From contig NZ_QURL01000001.1 of NCBI RefSeq assembly GCF_003403015.1, forward strand, positions 620,001 to 684,000: a stretch of DNA of 64,000 nt, in the 5' to 3' direction. The stretch is from Fulvimarina endophytica (GTDB lineage: Bacteria; Pseudomonadota; Alphaproteobacteria; Rhizobiales; Rhizobiaceae). Under the pieces are notes generated by a model, which ran no database searches, was not told the DNA's origin, and saw nothing but the letters and a program-made list of their open reading frames with translations. The position numbers were made by a program, and so were the translations under genes. Shown here in pieces: positions 17,808 to 26,495 of this stretch. The stretch's first letter is position 1. Every line of letters starts with the position of its first letter.

Positions 17808-18035
17808 ATCAATCTCCATACTCTCCGGGGTCAAAACCCGGGGACGGTCATAACGCAGTCGCGGCGTTCACCGCCCCGGCCGCGTTCACTTCTCTTTCAA
17901 ACTCGGTGCATGCCCTGGTCCGGCAGATCGCAAGACCCACCGGCTTCATGCTCGTTTCCCGTGCCCATACCGGATCGCTCCAGTTCGGTATATGGACGAG
18001 ATAGGAACGATGGCCTGCGTGTTTGAGGGCCACCA

Positions 18036-18055
18036 TTCGCAAAACATAATGCGAA
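18036..18055. repeat. Inverted repeat TTCGCA-N8-TGCGAA upstream of sufB
   Basis: Perfect 6-bp arms flank an AT-rich 8-nt spacer, just 9 nt beyond the stop of the first cysteine desulfurase gene and 229 nt before sufB. It could be a regulator half-site pair or a weak hairpin. No T-run supports termination. Function is unknown. Confidence 0.4.
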
Positions 18056-18064
18056 ACGTCACGT

Positions 18065-19255
18065 CTATGCGGCGCGCTCCGCATATCCGCCTTCGCCGCC
18101 CACGCGCAATGCGAGACGGGTATATTCCGTTGCAAAGCGCATGAGCTCCGCCTCGCTCGTCTCGAAGCCGAAACTGACGCGCAATGCGCCGTCTGCGGCA
18201 TCGACGTCGAGACCGGCACGAACCATCGCTTCCACGACGTGACTGCGCCCCACTTTTCCCGAGGAGCAGGCCGAACCCGCCGAGACCGCGATCCCCGCAA
18301 GATCGATCGCGATCTGCGCGGTCTCGCTCTTCAGCCCCGGAGTCAGATAGGCGCTGGTATTCGGCAGGCGGCGCGCACCGTCTCCGAGCACTTTCGTGCG
18401 CGGCGATGCCTCGGTGACCGCCGCATCGAGCGCGTCGCGTAGCCGCACCATGCGTCCGTCGTCATTGCGCAGATCGAACAGACAGCCCCGCGCAGCCGCG
18501 CCGAAGCCCGCGATCTCGGCGACGGCTTCGGTGCCCGAGCGGCGCCCCTTTTCCTGTCCGCCGCCGCGAATCAGCGGGTAGGGCCGCGTCGACGTCGATT
18601 TCAGGACGATCGCGCCGATCCCCTTCGGCCCGCCCAGCTTGTGCGCGGAGAGGATCATCGCATCGGCCGGGACCCTCGCGAAGTCGAGGGGAATGCGCCC
18701 CGCGCACTGAGCCGCATCGACGACGAGGGTGACGTTCCGTCCCTCGATCTGCCTCGCGATCTGTTCGATGTCCTGAAGCGTCCCCGTCTCGGAATTGGCG
18801 AGATCGACGGCGAGAAGGCCGCGCCGCCCGCCCAATCCATCGATCCAGTCCGCGAGACTTTCCGGATCGAGAACGCCGTTTGCATCGACCCGAAGCCGCG
18901 TCACCTCGCCGGCATCGAAACGGCCGCCTTCCAGAAACGCGGCATGATCGGTCTCGAGCACCGCGAGCGCCCCGTGATCCACGCTGCTGCCTGAGACGAG
19001 CCAGGCGGACGACAAGGCCATGTTCGCCGATTCGCTGGCGCCGCTCGTAAACGTGACTTCACCGGGATTTGCCCCGACGAGATCGGCCACGGACCGCCTC
19101 GCATCCTCCACCAGCGCCCTCGCCTCGCGGCCTTCCCGGTGCACGGAAGAGGGATTGGCTGCGGACAATGCCGCGACGAGCGCCTCTCTCGCCTCGGCCC
19201 GCAATGGAGCCGACGCGTTGTAATCAAGGTAGATCCGAGACGGCGAGACGGCCAT
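18065..19255 (-). CDS. Cysteine desulfurase, group I (IscS/NifS-like)
   Basis: A 396-residue PLP enzyme, first gene of the suf run. The PLP lysine is in LSAHKLGGPKGIG (K206) and the catalytic cysteine is in SAGSACSSGKVGRSH (C330), the long flexible loop typical of group I. The N-terminus YLDYNASAPLR is standard. Two desulfurases in one suf operon (this one and SufS) is a known rhizobial arrangement. It lies 257 nt upstream of sufB and starts about 95 nt downstream of an ICE-like palindrome at 19350-19374, so it is probably the iron-regulated lead gene. No IscR/RirA-type regulator gene precedes it here. Confidence 0.9.
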   Translation of the reverse strand: MAVSPSRIYLDYNASAPLRAEAREALVAALSAANPSSVHREGREARALVEDARRSVADLVGANPGEVTFTSGASESANMALSSAWLVSGSSVDHGALAVLETDHAAFLEGGRFDAGEVTRLRVDANGVLDPESLADWIDGLGGRRGLLAVDLANSETGTLQDIEQIARQIEGRNVTLVVDAAQCAGRIPLDFARVPADAMILSAHKLGGPKGIGAIVLKSTSTRPYPLIRGGGQEKGRRSGTEAVAEIAGFGAAARGCLFDLRNDDGRMVRLRDALDAAVTEASPRTKVLGDGARRLPNTSAYLTPGLKSETAQIAIDLAGIAVSAGSACSSGKVGRSHVVEAMVRAGLDVDAADGALRVSFGFETSEAELMRFATEYTRLALRVGGEGGYAERAA

Positions 19256-19314
19256 GCACTCCCTGTCGGTACTGCGTATCCGCCTCTTCGAACACGCAAA
19301 TTTCTTGATCTGAA

Positions 19315-19329
19315 AGTCTGTAACAGACT
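19315..19329. promoter_or_regulatory. Perfect inverted repeat AGTCTG-TAA-CAGACT upstream of the suf operon
   Basis: A 15-bp dyad lies about 60 nt upstream of the first cysteine desulfurase gene, between it and the ICE-like palindrome. Its position fits an operator overlapping the promoter. It does not match the RirA IRO consensus (TGA-N9-TCA). Possible binding protein unknown. Confidence 0.45.
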
Positions 19330-19349
19330 AGATGGACCGAAACCATCAT

Positions 19350-19374
19350 TCAGTTTGGAATTCTTCTAAACTGA
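19350..19374. promoter_or_regulatory. ICE-like palindrome (candidate Irr-binding site) upstream of suf
   Basis: Core arms AGTTTGGAA and TTCTAAACT flank a 3-nt centre and match each other at 8 of 9 positions; two further outer bases on each side also pair. This is close to the iron control element bound by Irr in rhizobia (TTTAGAA-N3-TTCTAAA type). It lies about 95 bp upstream of the first suf gene and about 80 bp upstream of the divergent alpha/beta hydrolase. Known biology: Irr regulates suf genes in Hyphomicrobiales. Binding here is inferred. Confidence 0.75.
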
Positions 19375-19452
19375 AGAGTATGAAGCCGGATGCTTCGCGT
19401 CAAGACGCGTGAGACGTGTTCGCCTCGTTCGAGACATTGGAAACGGAACCCT

Positions 19453-20127
19453 ATGCCGGAAGTCATTTTCACCGGACCCGCCGGACGCCTCGAAGGGCGC
19501 TATCAGCCGGCGAAGGAAAAGAACGCGCCGATCGCCATCGTTCTTCATCCGCATCCGCGTTTCGGCGGGACGATGAACAACCAGATCGTCTACCAGCTCT
19601 TCTATATGTTCGTGGAACGCGGCTTCACGACGCTGCGCTTCAACTTCCGTGGCATCGGCCGGAGCCAGGGCGAGTTCGATCACGGCTCGGGCGAATTGTC
19701 CGATGCCGCCGCCGCGCTCGACTGGATCCAGAGCATCCACCCCGATTCGAAGGAGACCTGGGTCGCCGGCTACTCCTTCGGCGCCTGGATCGGCATGCAG
19801 CTTCTGATGCGCCGTCCCGAGATCGAGGGGTTCTTTTCCGTCGCTCCGCAACCCAATACCTACGACTTCGCCTTCCTCGCCCCCTGCCCCTCGTCCGGCC
19901 TCATCATTCACGGCGAGAAGGACCGGGTCGCACCGCCGAAGGACGTTCAGGTCCTCGTCGACAAGCTGAAGAGCCAGAAGGGCATCGTCATCACCCAGAA
20001 GACGATGGAAGGGGCGAACCACTTCTTCACCGACCAGACCGACGCCCTGATCGGCCATTGTTCCGAATATCTCGATCAGCGCCTCGCAGGCGAGCTCTCG
20101 GACCCGAAGCTGAAGCGCCTTCGGTGA
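19453..20127 (+). CDS. Alpha/beta hydrolase (dienelactone-hydrolase-like, COG2945 type)
   Basis: A 224-residue cytosolic alpha/beta hydrolase with no signal peptide. The nucleophile elbow is GYSFGAW (S108), preceded by the oxyanion block VLHPHPRFGGTMNN and RFNFRGIGRSQG; the acid and base are expected in HGEKDRVAPP and GANHFF. This pattern fits the uncharacterised esterase/hydrolase group of COG2945. It is transcribed divergently from the suf operon across the ICE-like site, so it could share iron control. The GNAT gene follows within 6 nt. The substrate is unknown. Confidence 0.83.
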   Translation: MPEVIFTGPAGRLEGRYQPAKEKNAPIAIVLHPHPRFGGTMNNQIVYQLFYMFVERGFTTLRFNFRGIGRSQGEFDHGSGELSDAAAALDWIQSIHPDSKETWVAGYSFGAWIGMQLLMRRPEIEGFFSVAPQPNTYDFAFLAPCPSSGLIIHGEKDRVAPPKDVQVLVDKLKSQKGIVITQKTMEGANHFFTDQTDALIGHCSEYLDQRLAGELSDPKLKRLR

Positions 20128-20132
20128 CGCTT

Positions 20133-20629
20133 ATGCGCTTCGCGACGAGCGAAGCGGAGACGAAGGCGCGATCGCGGATCTGGTTCGCCTCGCATTCGAG
20201 GATGTCGCCTACAGCGATGGCACCGAGCCGGCGATCGTCGATCGCCTGCGCGCGGACGGGATGCTCGCGCTCTCCATTCTCGCCGAGAGCGGTGGATCCA
20301 TCCTCGGCCATGTGGCCTTCTCGGCCGTGACGATTGAGGATGCGGCGGGTCCGTGGTTCGGGCTCGGCCCGATTTCGGTGCATCCGGACCGTCAGAGGGA
20401 AGGCATTGGTTCCGAGCTGGTCGCAAGCGGGCTCGATCGGCTCCGGGCCTCGGGCGCCGCCGGATGCGCGCTCGTCGGCGACCCGGCCAATTTTGCAAGT
20501 TTCGGCTTCCTCAGCGATGGACGGCTGACTTATCCGGGGATCGATCCGAGCTATGTCCAACGGATCGTCTTCTACGGCGACGCTCCCGAAGGCCGGCTGA
20601 CCTTCGCGGCGGCGTTCACGCCGGCCTGA
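20133..20629 (+). CDS. GNAT N-acetyltransferase with apparent frameshift near its start
   Basis: The main frame gives a clear GNAT domain: LGPISVHPDRQREGIGSELV is the acetyl-CoA-binding motif A, and the N-terminal part reads GAIADLVRLAFEDVAYSDGTE, also typical. In that frame there is no ATG, GTG or TTG before an internal ATG at 20261, which would remove the first strand and helix. The natural start ATG at 20133 (MRFATSEA) is in a different frame, and the two join well if 2 nt are removed or 1 added around 20150-20158. So this is either a broken gene, a sequence error, or a protein of 122 aa starting at 20261. It overlaps the end of anmK tail to tail by 14 nt. Confidence 0.65.
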
Positions 20630-21797
20630 CACTCGCGCTTCGTTCCACGCCCGCATCGGGCCGGGAAATTACGCCGCCGCTCACCGCTTCCCGGCAACCG
20701 GTCGTCGTCGGAAAGGTCAGCGGCAATCCACGCATCGCGCGCACGGCAAGATAGGCCCAGGCCTCGGCCTCCATCGCATCCCCGTCGAATCCGCAATCCT
20801 CCGCCAGCGCCACATTGGCCTCTTCGCCGACGGCATCGGCGAGATCGGCGAGGATCGAGGGATGGCGCCGCCCGCCTCCGGCGACGATCCAAAGTCGCGG
20901 CTCCCGCGGCATGTGTTCGCGTGCCCGCGCAATCCCAACCGCCGTCACATGGCATAGCGTCCGCGCCACGTCGGAAAGCTCTCCCGCATCACCGTCGGGT
21001 ACGGGAAAATCGAATTTGTCCAAGGACTTCGGCAGGCTTTTGGAGAAGAAGGTCGAATCCAGATAGCGCGCGGCGAGATCCTCGATCACCGCGCCCTCGC
21101 CCGCGATCCGGCCATTCTGATCGAAGGGAATACCAGCCTCGCGCTGGAGCCACTGGTCGAGCAGCGCATTGCCCGGACCGCAATCGAAAGCGATCGGATC
21201 GGCCTCGCCATCGATATAGGTGACGTTCGAAATGCCGCCGATATTGACGAAGACCACGGGACGCATGTCGAATTCGGGCGGCAGGTTGGCGGCCAGGGCA
21301 CGATGATAGGCCGGCACCAGAGGCGCGCCCTGCCCGCCCGCTTCCATGTCCCGGGCCCGCATGTCCCAGACGACCGGCAGGCCGAGCCTGCGGGCGAGCC
21401 CCACGCCATCACCGATCTGCACCGTCAGGGCATCACTCGGCCTGTGCAGAATGGTCTGGCCGTGAAACCCGACGCATGCGATCTCTCCGGGCTTCACGGA
21501 AATCTCCGACAGGAACCGTTCGACGACCTCCCCATGGCGCTCCGTGAGCATGGTCTCGATTTCGGCAAGATTTTGGGGCCGGGCCATGCGGTCCGCCAGG
21601 GTCTTGCCGAGTTCGAGCGCCTGTTCGAGCCGGGCCTTGGAGGCATGATCGTAGGGATAGGTCCGCGAAGGGCCTCGCTTCACCTCGCCCTCGCCATCGG
21701 TCTCGATCAAAGCGACGTCGATGCCGTCGAGCGATGTACCACTCATCAGGCCGATCGCGTATCGCCGGTCCCGATCGTCTATCTTCCGTCCAGTCAA
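20616..21797 (-). CDS. anmK: Anhydro-N-acetylmuramic acid kinase AnmK
   Basis: A 393-residue sugar kinase of the Hsp70/actin fold that recycles cell-wall 1,6-anhydro-MurNAc to MurNAc-6-phosphate. Key blocks are IGLMSGTSLDGID near the N-terminus, GFHGQTILHRP, DMRARDMEAGGQGAPLVP, NIGGISNVTYI and FDCGPGNALLD, all diagnostic. There is no ATG upstream of the MSGTS motif; I chose the TTG at 21797 because GGAG sits about 6 nt before it. Another TTG at 21818 has a weaker site. It is convergent with the GNAT gene and divergent from tyrS. Confidence 0.92.
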   Translation of the reverse strand: MTGRKIDDRDRRYAIGLMSGTSLDGIDVALIETDGEGEVKRGPSRTYPYDHASKARLEQALELGKTLADRMARPQNLAEIETMLTERHGEVVERFLSEISVKPGEIACVGFHGQTILHRPSDALTVQIGDGVGLARRLGLPVVWDMRARDMEAGGQGAPLVPAYHRALAANLPPEFDMRPVVFVNIGGISNVTYIDGEADPIAFDCGPGNALLDQWLQREAGIPFDQNGRIAGEGAVIEDLAARYLDSTFFSKSLPKSLDKFDFPVPDGDAGELSDVARTLCHVTAVGIARAREHMPREPRLWIVAGGGRRHPSILADLADAVGEEANVALAEDCGFDGDAMEAEAWAYLAVRAMRGLPLTFPTTTGCREAVSGGVISRPDAGVERSASVRPA

Positions 21798-21903
21798 AAT
21801 CCACTCCGCCTCTGGCAATCAGCCGCAAGGCTGGTAAACGAGCCTTCATCAAACGACACCCGGAGGCAAGTCGGGTGGGAAAAGACAGCAAGGGTTCAGG
21901 ACC

Positions 21904-23154
21904 ATGAGCGGGTTCCGGTCGGATTTCCTTCACACGCTGAGCGAGCGTGGCTTCATCCATCAGACATCGGACGACAAGCGTCTCGACGATCTGTTCCGCA
22001 CCGAGACCGTCACCGGCTATATCGGTTTCGACCCGACGGCCAAGAGCCTGCATGTCGGCTCGCTGATGCAGATCATGATGCTCCACTGGATGCAGAAGAC
22101 CGGCCACCGGCCGATCGCGCTCATGGGCGGCGGCACCGGCATGATCGGCGATCCCTCGTTCAAGGACGAGGCGCGCAAGCTCAACACACTGGAGACGATC
22201 GAGGAGAACCTTGCCGGCATCCGGCGCGGCTTCGAGAACTACATCTCCCTCGGAGACGGGCCGAACGACGGCATGATGGTCAACAATGCCGATTGGTTGC
22301 TGGACATCAATTACGTGGCGTTCCTGCGCGATGTCGGCCGGCACTTCTCGGTCAACCGGATGCTGTCCTTCGATTCGGTGAAGCTGCGGCTCGACCGCGA
22401 GCAGTCCCTGTCCTTCCTCGAATTCAACTACATGATCCTGCAGGCCTACGATTATGTCGAACTCCACAAGCGCTACGGCTGCCGGCTGCAGATGGGCGGC
22501 TCGGACCAGTGGGGCAATATCGTCAACGGCATCGATCTCGGCCGCCGCATGGAGGGAGCCGAACTCTTCGCACTCACCTCTCCTCTGCTGACGACGGCCT
22601 CCGGCGCGAAGATGGGCAAGACCGCCGATGGCGCGATATGGCTCAACCCGGACATGAAGAGCCCCTACGAATTCTGGCAGTTCTGGCGCAACACCGAGGA
22701 TGCGGACGTCGAACGCTTCCTCAAGCTCTACACCACCCTGCCGATGGGTGAGATCGCGCGGCTCGCGGCCTTGGACGGTTCGGAGATCAACGATGCCAAG
22801 AAGGTGCTCGCGACCGAGGTGACTGCAATGCTCCACGGCCGCGCCACGGCCGAGGAGGCCGCCGAGACGGCACGCCAGACCTTCGAAGAAGGGATCGCCG
22901 TGGATACGCTGCCGACGATCACCATGCCGGAGGCGGAACTTCAGGCCGGAACGGGCATTCTCTCCATCCTCGTAACGGCAGGTCTGGCCGGCTCGAACGG
23001 CGAAGCGCGCCGCCACATCAAGGGCGGCGCCGTTCGGGTCAACGACGTGGCCGTGACCGACGAACGCCTGGCGCTCGACGGGAGCTTCCTGCGAGACGGC
23101 TCCATCAAGCTGTCCGTCGGACGCAAGAAGCATACGCTCGTGAAGCCGGTCTGA
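21904..23154 (+). CDS. tyrS: Tyrosyl-tRNA synthetase
   Basis: A 416-residue class I aminoacyl-tRNA synthetase that charges tRNA-Tyr. The HIGH-type motif is HVGSL (50-54) and the KMSKS-type motif is KMGKT (236-240). The tyrosine pocket GGSDQWGNI is clear. A C-terminal S4-like RNA-binding domain (about 345-410) contains [17 protein letters not shown]. The ATG at 21904 is the only sensible start. bcp follows after 28 nt on the same strand. Confidence 0.96.
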   Translation: MSGFRSDFLHTLSERGFIHQTSDDKRLDDLFRTETVTGYIGFDPTAKSLHVGSLMQIMMLHWMQKTGHRPIALMGGGTGMIGDPSFKDEARKLNTLETIEENLAGIRRGFENYISLGDGPNDGMMVNNADWLLDINYVAFLRDVGRHFSVNRMLSFDSVKLRLDREQSLSFLEFNYMILQAYDYVELHKRYGCRLQMGGSDQWGNIVNGIDLGRRMEGAELFALTSPLLTTASGAKMGKTADGAIWLNPDMKSPYEFWQFWRNTEDADVERFLKLYTTLPMGEIARLAALDGSEINDAKKVLATEVTAMLHGRATAEEAAETARQTFEEGIAVDTLPTITMPEAELQAGTGILSILVTAGLAGSNGEARRHIKGGAVRVNDVAVTDERLALDGSFLRDGSIKLSVGRKKHTLVKPV

Positions 23155-23182
23155 CGGCTTCGAAACACAAGGAAGGAACGAC

Positions 23183-23659
23183 ATGTCGTTGACCGAAGGC
23201 TCCGCTCTTCCGGATTTTTCGCTGCCCGATGAGAGCGGCACACCCGTCTCGCTCGCCGACCTCAAGGGATCGCCCTTCGTTCTCTACTTCTATCCGAAGG
23301 ACGACACGTCGGGCTGCACCTCCGAGGCCGTCGCCTTCACGGCGATGAAGAGCGAATTCGACGCGATCGGCGTCGCCGTTCTCGGCATCTCGCCGGATCC
23401 CGTGAAGAAGCACGTGAAGTTCAAGGAGAAGCACGATCTCGACGTCCGGCTGCTCTCGGACGAGGAGAAGACGTTTCTCGAGGCTTGCGGCGTCTGGGTC
23501 GAAAAGTCGATGTACGGAAAGACCTATATGGGCGTCGAGCGCACGACCGTTCTCGTCGACGACAAAGGGACCGTTGCCCGCCTCTGGCCGAAGGTGAAGG
23601 TGCCCGGCCACGCCGAGGCAGTGCTCAGCGCGGCCAGGGAACTGACCGGCAAGGGTTGA
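23183..23659 (+). CDS. bcp: Thioredoxin-dependent thiol peroxidase (Bcp/PrxQ)
   Basis: A 158-residue atypical peroxiredoxin that reduces peroxides. The peroxidatic cysteine is C45 in DDTSGCTSEA; the usual resolving cysteine five residues later is replaced, so this is the one-Cys-at-helix variety, although another cysteine occurs in LEACGVW (about residue 103). The N-terminal block LPDFSLPDESG and the conserved YFYPKDDTSGCT stretch are typical. An RBS (AAGGAACG) precedes the ATG. A strong terminator follows at 23701. Confidence 0.93.
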   Translation: MSLTEGSALPDFSLPDESGTPVSLADLKGSPFVLYFYPKDDTSGCTSEAVAFTAMKSEFDAIGVAVLGISPDPVKKHVKFKEKHDLDVRLLSDEEKTFLEACGVWVEKSMYGKTYMGVERTTVLVDDKGTVARLWPKVKVPGHAEAVLSAARELTGKG

Positions 23660-23700
23660 GGGGCGGCTTCCGCCCACCGAAATGCTCTCTGCATAATCGA

Positions 23701-23733
23701 ATGGCAGGCGGTCGCAGATCGCCTGCCATTTTT
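23701..23733 (+). terminator. Rho-independent terminator after bcp
   Basis: A perfect 10-bp stem (ATGGCAGGCG with its complement) with a 9-nt loop is followed by a run of four T. It lies 42 nt past the bcp stop and probably ends the tyrS-bcp transcript. Confidence 0.88.
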
Positions 23734-23820
23734 CGTCGTCATCCAGTCAGAGCGCCCGCTCCGAAAACAAGACCGCCGCGACGAACCCGTCGCTCCTTGG
23801 CGCCGGTGGTGGGAGCTTCG

Positions 23821-24186
23821 TCACGCCGGATGACGCCGCTGTTGCCAGCGCCTGTAGCGACGCATGGTCCACACCTCAGATCGCCGTCGCAGGCGCCGCA
23901 CACGCGGCAGGTCGATCGACAGGACCACCAGACCCAGCGGGATCATCCACAGCCCGAAGACGGGCAGGATGGCGAGGCATCCGCCGAGGATCAGAAGAAT
24001 GCCCACGGTCATCCGCATCCACCGGTTTCCCGGCAGTTTGAACTTTCGCCCGAAGAGGTTGATGGTGTTCGACCTGCGTTGCAACGTCTCTTCCGAGCGT
24101 CTCGTGGGCGGCGGGGTGAGCGATTGGCGTTCGTAGGCGTGGATGTCTTCGGTTGGGATCGGCCGGGATCGGCGGTTCATGATCAT
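23821..24186 (-). CDS. Small membrane protein of unknown function
   Basis: A 121-residue protein with a basic, hydrophilic N-terminal half and one long hydrophobic region (about 60-95: TVGILLILGGCLAILPVFGLWMIPLGLVVLS, possibly two helices), then an Arg-rich tail. The arrangement resembles small PGPGW-like or DUF-type membrane proteins of alphaproteobacteria, but I cannot assign a family. Two ATGs (24186 and 24180) are possible; neither has a strong RBS. It is convergent with bcp and divergent from tRNA-Asn. Confidence 0.62.
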   Translation of the reverse strand: MIMNRRSRPIPTEDIHAYERQSLTPPPTRRSEETLQRRSNTINLFGRKFKLPGNRWMRMTVGILLILGGCLAILPVFGLWMIPLGLVVLSIDLPRVRRLRRRSEVWTMRRYRRWQQRRHPA

Positions 24187-24297
24187 TGTCGGTTCTCATC
24201 TGTCTGACCCTAGCAACGCTCAAAGGCGAGAAGAGTTCGCCATAGCCCTGCTCCGAAGCTTTTTCTGTCCTCTCCCGATTTTTTCCGCCCCGAACGC

Positions 24298-24327
24298 TTG
24301 GCAAATCGCCCAGCCGTTTGCTATAGG
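24298..24327 (+). promoter_or_regulatory. Sigma-70-type promoter of tRNA-Asn
   Basis: TTGGCA and TATAGG are separated by 18 bp and end 46 bp before the mature tRNA. This fits the alphaproteobacterial housekeeping promoter pattern and the short leader expected for a tRNA gene. Confidence 0.66.
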
Positions 24328-24373
24328 CTCGCTCAACGCAGACATCGTTGCCAAGCGCGACGACGCGGAGCGT

Positions 24374-24448
24374 TCCCCGGTAGCTCAGTGGTAGAGCACT
24401 CGACTGTTAATCGATCGGTCGCTGGTTCGAATCCGGCCCGGGGAGCCA
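24374..24448 (+). tRNA. tRNA-Asn (anticodon GTT), CCA encoded
   Basis: A cloverleaf of 75 nt: acceptor TCCCCGG pairs with CCGGGGA, discriminator G, encoded CCA. The anticodon loop reads CTGTTAA with GTT at 24406-24408. The D arm (GCTCAGTGGTAGAGC) and T arm (GGTTCGAATCC) are canonical. No integrated element follows its 3' end, so it is not being used here as an attachment site. Confidence 0.97.
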
Positions 24449-24779
24449 TTTTTTTCCAAAAAGATCGACCGTTTCCCGCCCCGAGAGCGCGTATTCCGTA
24501 TCTACGGTAACAGCCTGAACTCCTAAGCGAGAATCGTGGTGAATTCGAACTCATCAAGGCGAATGCCGAGTTCCTGCAGGGGTATGTCCAGAGTTCGATT
24601 GCGCCTGAAACGCAGTTCAATAACTATCCAAGTCGTGACGCCAATCGAGTGTGACCCGCTTCGGCCGACTGACCTGCGCCCCCACCCATCACGACGATCG
24701 AACGCGCGACCGCTTCCTTCCCGAGCCTTCCGGCACAGATAGCCAGATCGAAACTGGTATAACGATCGGACGGCAGAGC
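24449..24779. other. Intergenic region between tRNA-Asn and photolyase (331 bp)
   Basis: A short T-rich run directly after the tRNA could help terminate it. The rest has no convincing gene. A small dyad (CCAG-N7-CTGG) lies near 24740, close to the photolyase start, and may belong to its promoter. Confidence 0.5.
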
Positions 24780-26258
24780 ATGGCACGCGAGACGGCACCC
24801 AAAAGCGAGAGTGCGCAAAAAGACGACGGCCCCATTGTCGTCTGGCTGCGGAACGATCTGCGGCTCGACGACAATCCGGCTCTCGCGCTCGCGGCAGAGA
24901 CGGACAGGCCCGTGATCCCCCTCGTGGTTCTGGACGAGGAGTCGGACGGCATTCGGCCCCTCGGCGGGGCCCATAAGTGGTGGTTGCATCATTCGCTGGA
25001 AGCCTTCGCCCACTCGCTTCGCGGCAAGGGATCCGAGCTCACGCTGCGCCGTGGCAAATCGGCCAACGAGGTCGTCGACGTCGTGAAGCAGACCGGCGCC
25101 ACCGCCCTGTTCTTCAACCGGCGCTACGACGAGGCCTCGCGGGCGATCGACGACGAGGTGGAGGCGCAGCTCGGGGAGGATGTCTCCGTCGAACGGTTCA
25201 CGGCGAATCTCCTGCACGACCCCGAAGCCGTGGAGACGACCTCCGGCGGCTACTACAAGGTCTATACGCCCTTCTGGCGCAAGATCTCCGAACCGGGGCC
25301 GCGCGATCCCATGGACGCACCCAACGGACTCAAGCAGCCATCGAACTTTCCGAAGTCGGACGAGCTTGCCGACTGGAACCTGCTTCCGACGAAACCGGAC
25401 TGGTCGGGCGGCTTCGATGCCATGTGGACGCCCGGGGAAAAGGCGGCACAAAAGCGGTTCAAGACGTTCTGCGACGACCTTCTCGAAGACTACCACAATG
25501 GCCGCGAACGCCCCTTCGCGGACGAGACGTCGCGCATGTCGCCGCATCTACGCTGGGGGGAAATTTCTCCCTACCGGCTCTGGCATACGGCGCGCACCTA
25601 TGCCGATCGGCGCAAGACCATTCCGGACGAGGCCATCAAGACGTTTCTTCAGGAACTCGTCTGGCGGGATTTCAACTATCACCTCCTCTTCCATTTCGGC
25701 GCGCTCGCAGAGAAGAACTTCAACGATCGGTTCGACGGCTTCTCCTGGCGTTCCTCGAAATCGGAACTGAAGGCCTGGCAGAAGGGCGCGACCGGATATC
25801 CGATCGTCGATGCCGGAATGCGCCAGCTCTGGGAGACCGGCTGGATGCACAACCGCGTGCGCATGATCGTCGGCTCGTTCCTCACCCGCGATCTCCTCAT
25901 CGACTGGCGGGAGGGCGAGCGCTGGTTCTGGGACACGCTGGTGGACGGGGACATCGCTTCGAACACCGCACAATGGCAGTGGATCGGCGGCGCCGGCGCG
26001 GACGCCCAACCCTTCTTCAGGATCTTCAATCCGATCACCCAGAGCCAGCGTTTCGACAAGGGGGGCGACTATATCCGCCGCTTCGTTCCCGAACTGAAGG
26101 ATATGCCGGACAAGCACATCCATGCCCCATGGGAAGCGGGCGACGACGTTCTCGAGAAGGCCGGAGTGAAACTCGGCGAGACTTACCCCAAACCGATGGT
26201 CGATCACGGCAAGGCACGCGAGCGTGCGCTCTCGGCCTATGACGAAGTGAAGGGCTGA
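24780..26258 (+). CDS. phrB: Deoxyribodipyrimidine photolyase (CPD class I)
   Basis: A 492-residue FAD enzyme that uses blue light to split UV-induced pyrimidine dimers. The N-terminal antenna domain begins IVVWLRNDLRLDDNPAL. The C-terminal FAD domain holds SRMSPHLRWGEISP, the WRDFNYHLLF block, GYPIVDAGMRQLWETGWMHNRVRMIVGSFLTRDLL split over residues 340-375, and WQWIGGAGADAQPFFRIFNP. These match class I photolyase rather than a cryptochrome. The ATG at 24780 is preceded by GGACGG. It stands alone; a 10-bp inverted repeat 22 nt downstream may help end its transcript. Confidence 0.94.
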   Translation: MARETAPKSESAQKDDGPIVVWLRNDLRLDDNPALALAAETDRPVIPLVVLDEESDGIRPLGGAHKWWLHHSLEAFAHSLRGKGSELTLRRGKSANEVVDVVKQTGATALFFNRRYDEASRAIDDEVEAQLGEDVSVERFTANLLHDPEAVETTSGGYYKVYTPFWRKISEPGPRDPMDAPNGLKQPSNFPKSDELADWNLLPTKPDWSGGFDAMWTPGEKAAQKRFKTFCDDLLEDYHNGRERPFADETSRMSPHLRWGEISPYRLWHTARTYADRRKTIPDEAIKTFLQELVWRDFNYHLLFHFGALAEKNFNDRFDGFSWRSSKSELKAWQKGATGYPIVDAGMRQLWETGWMHNRVRMIVGSFLTRDLLIDWREGERWFWDTLVDGDIASNTAQWQWIGGAGADAQPFFRIFNPITQSQRFDKGGDYIRRFVPELKDMPDKHIHAPWEAGDDVLEKAGVKLGETYPKPMVDHGKARERALSAYDEVKG

Positions 26259-26280
26259 GCTTGCGATAGGAGAGCCGGCG

Positions 26281-26328
26281 GCCCTCCGACCGGGATGTCG
26301 GCCAGCTTGATGAGGAATGTCGGAGGGC
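26281..26328. repeat. Long-loop inverted repeat after photolyase
   Basis: Perfect 10-bp arms GCCCTCCGAC and GTCGGAGGGC with a 28-nt loop, 22 nt after the photolyase stop. It may fold as a hairpin in the photolyase transcript, but no T-run follows. Confidence 0.45.
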
Positions 26329-26432
26329 GAGCATCGAAGGACATTCGAGACCCCGCGCCCGGATCTCGATCGGTCAACTGCCGCCTGAGGGCGATTTCCC
26401 CAACACCGGAATGGGCAACGCCGCACGATGGT

Positions 26433-26456
26433 GCGAGGCATTCGAGAATGCCTCGC
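26433..26456 (-). terminator. Hairpin downstream of the DctPQM-amidase operon
   Basis: A perfect 10-bp stem (GCGAGGCATT with its complement) closed by a CGAG tetraloop, 40 nt beyond the last gene of the minus-strand TRAP operon. Stem quality is high but no T-run follows on either strand, so it may be a 3' stability structure or a Rho-assisted terminator. Confidence 0.55.
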
Positions 26457-26495
26457 CTGCGTTTCGACCCGTTCCGAGCGCGATTGCGAGAGGCG

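Noticed and set aside
24333..24620. A 95-codon minus-strand frame across tRNA-Asn containing GFEPATDRLTVECS
   Set aside because: This is the well-known artefact of translating the antisense of a tRNA gene; the tRNA itself is convincing.
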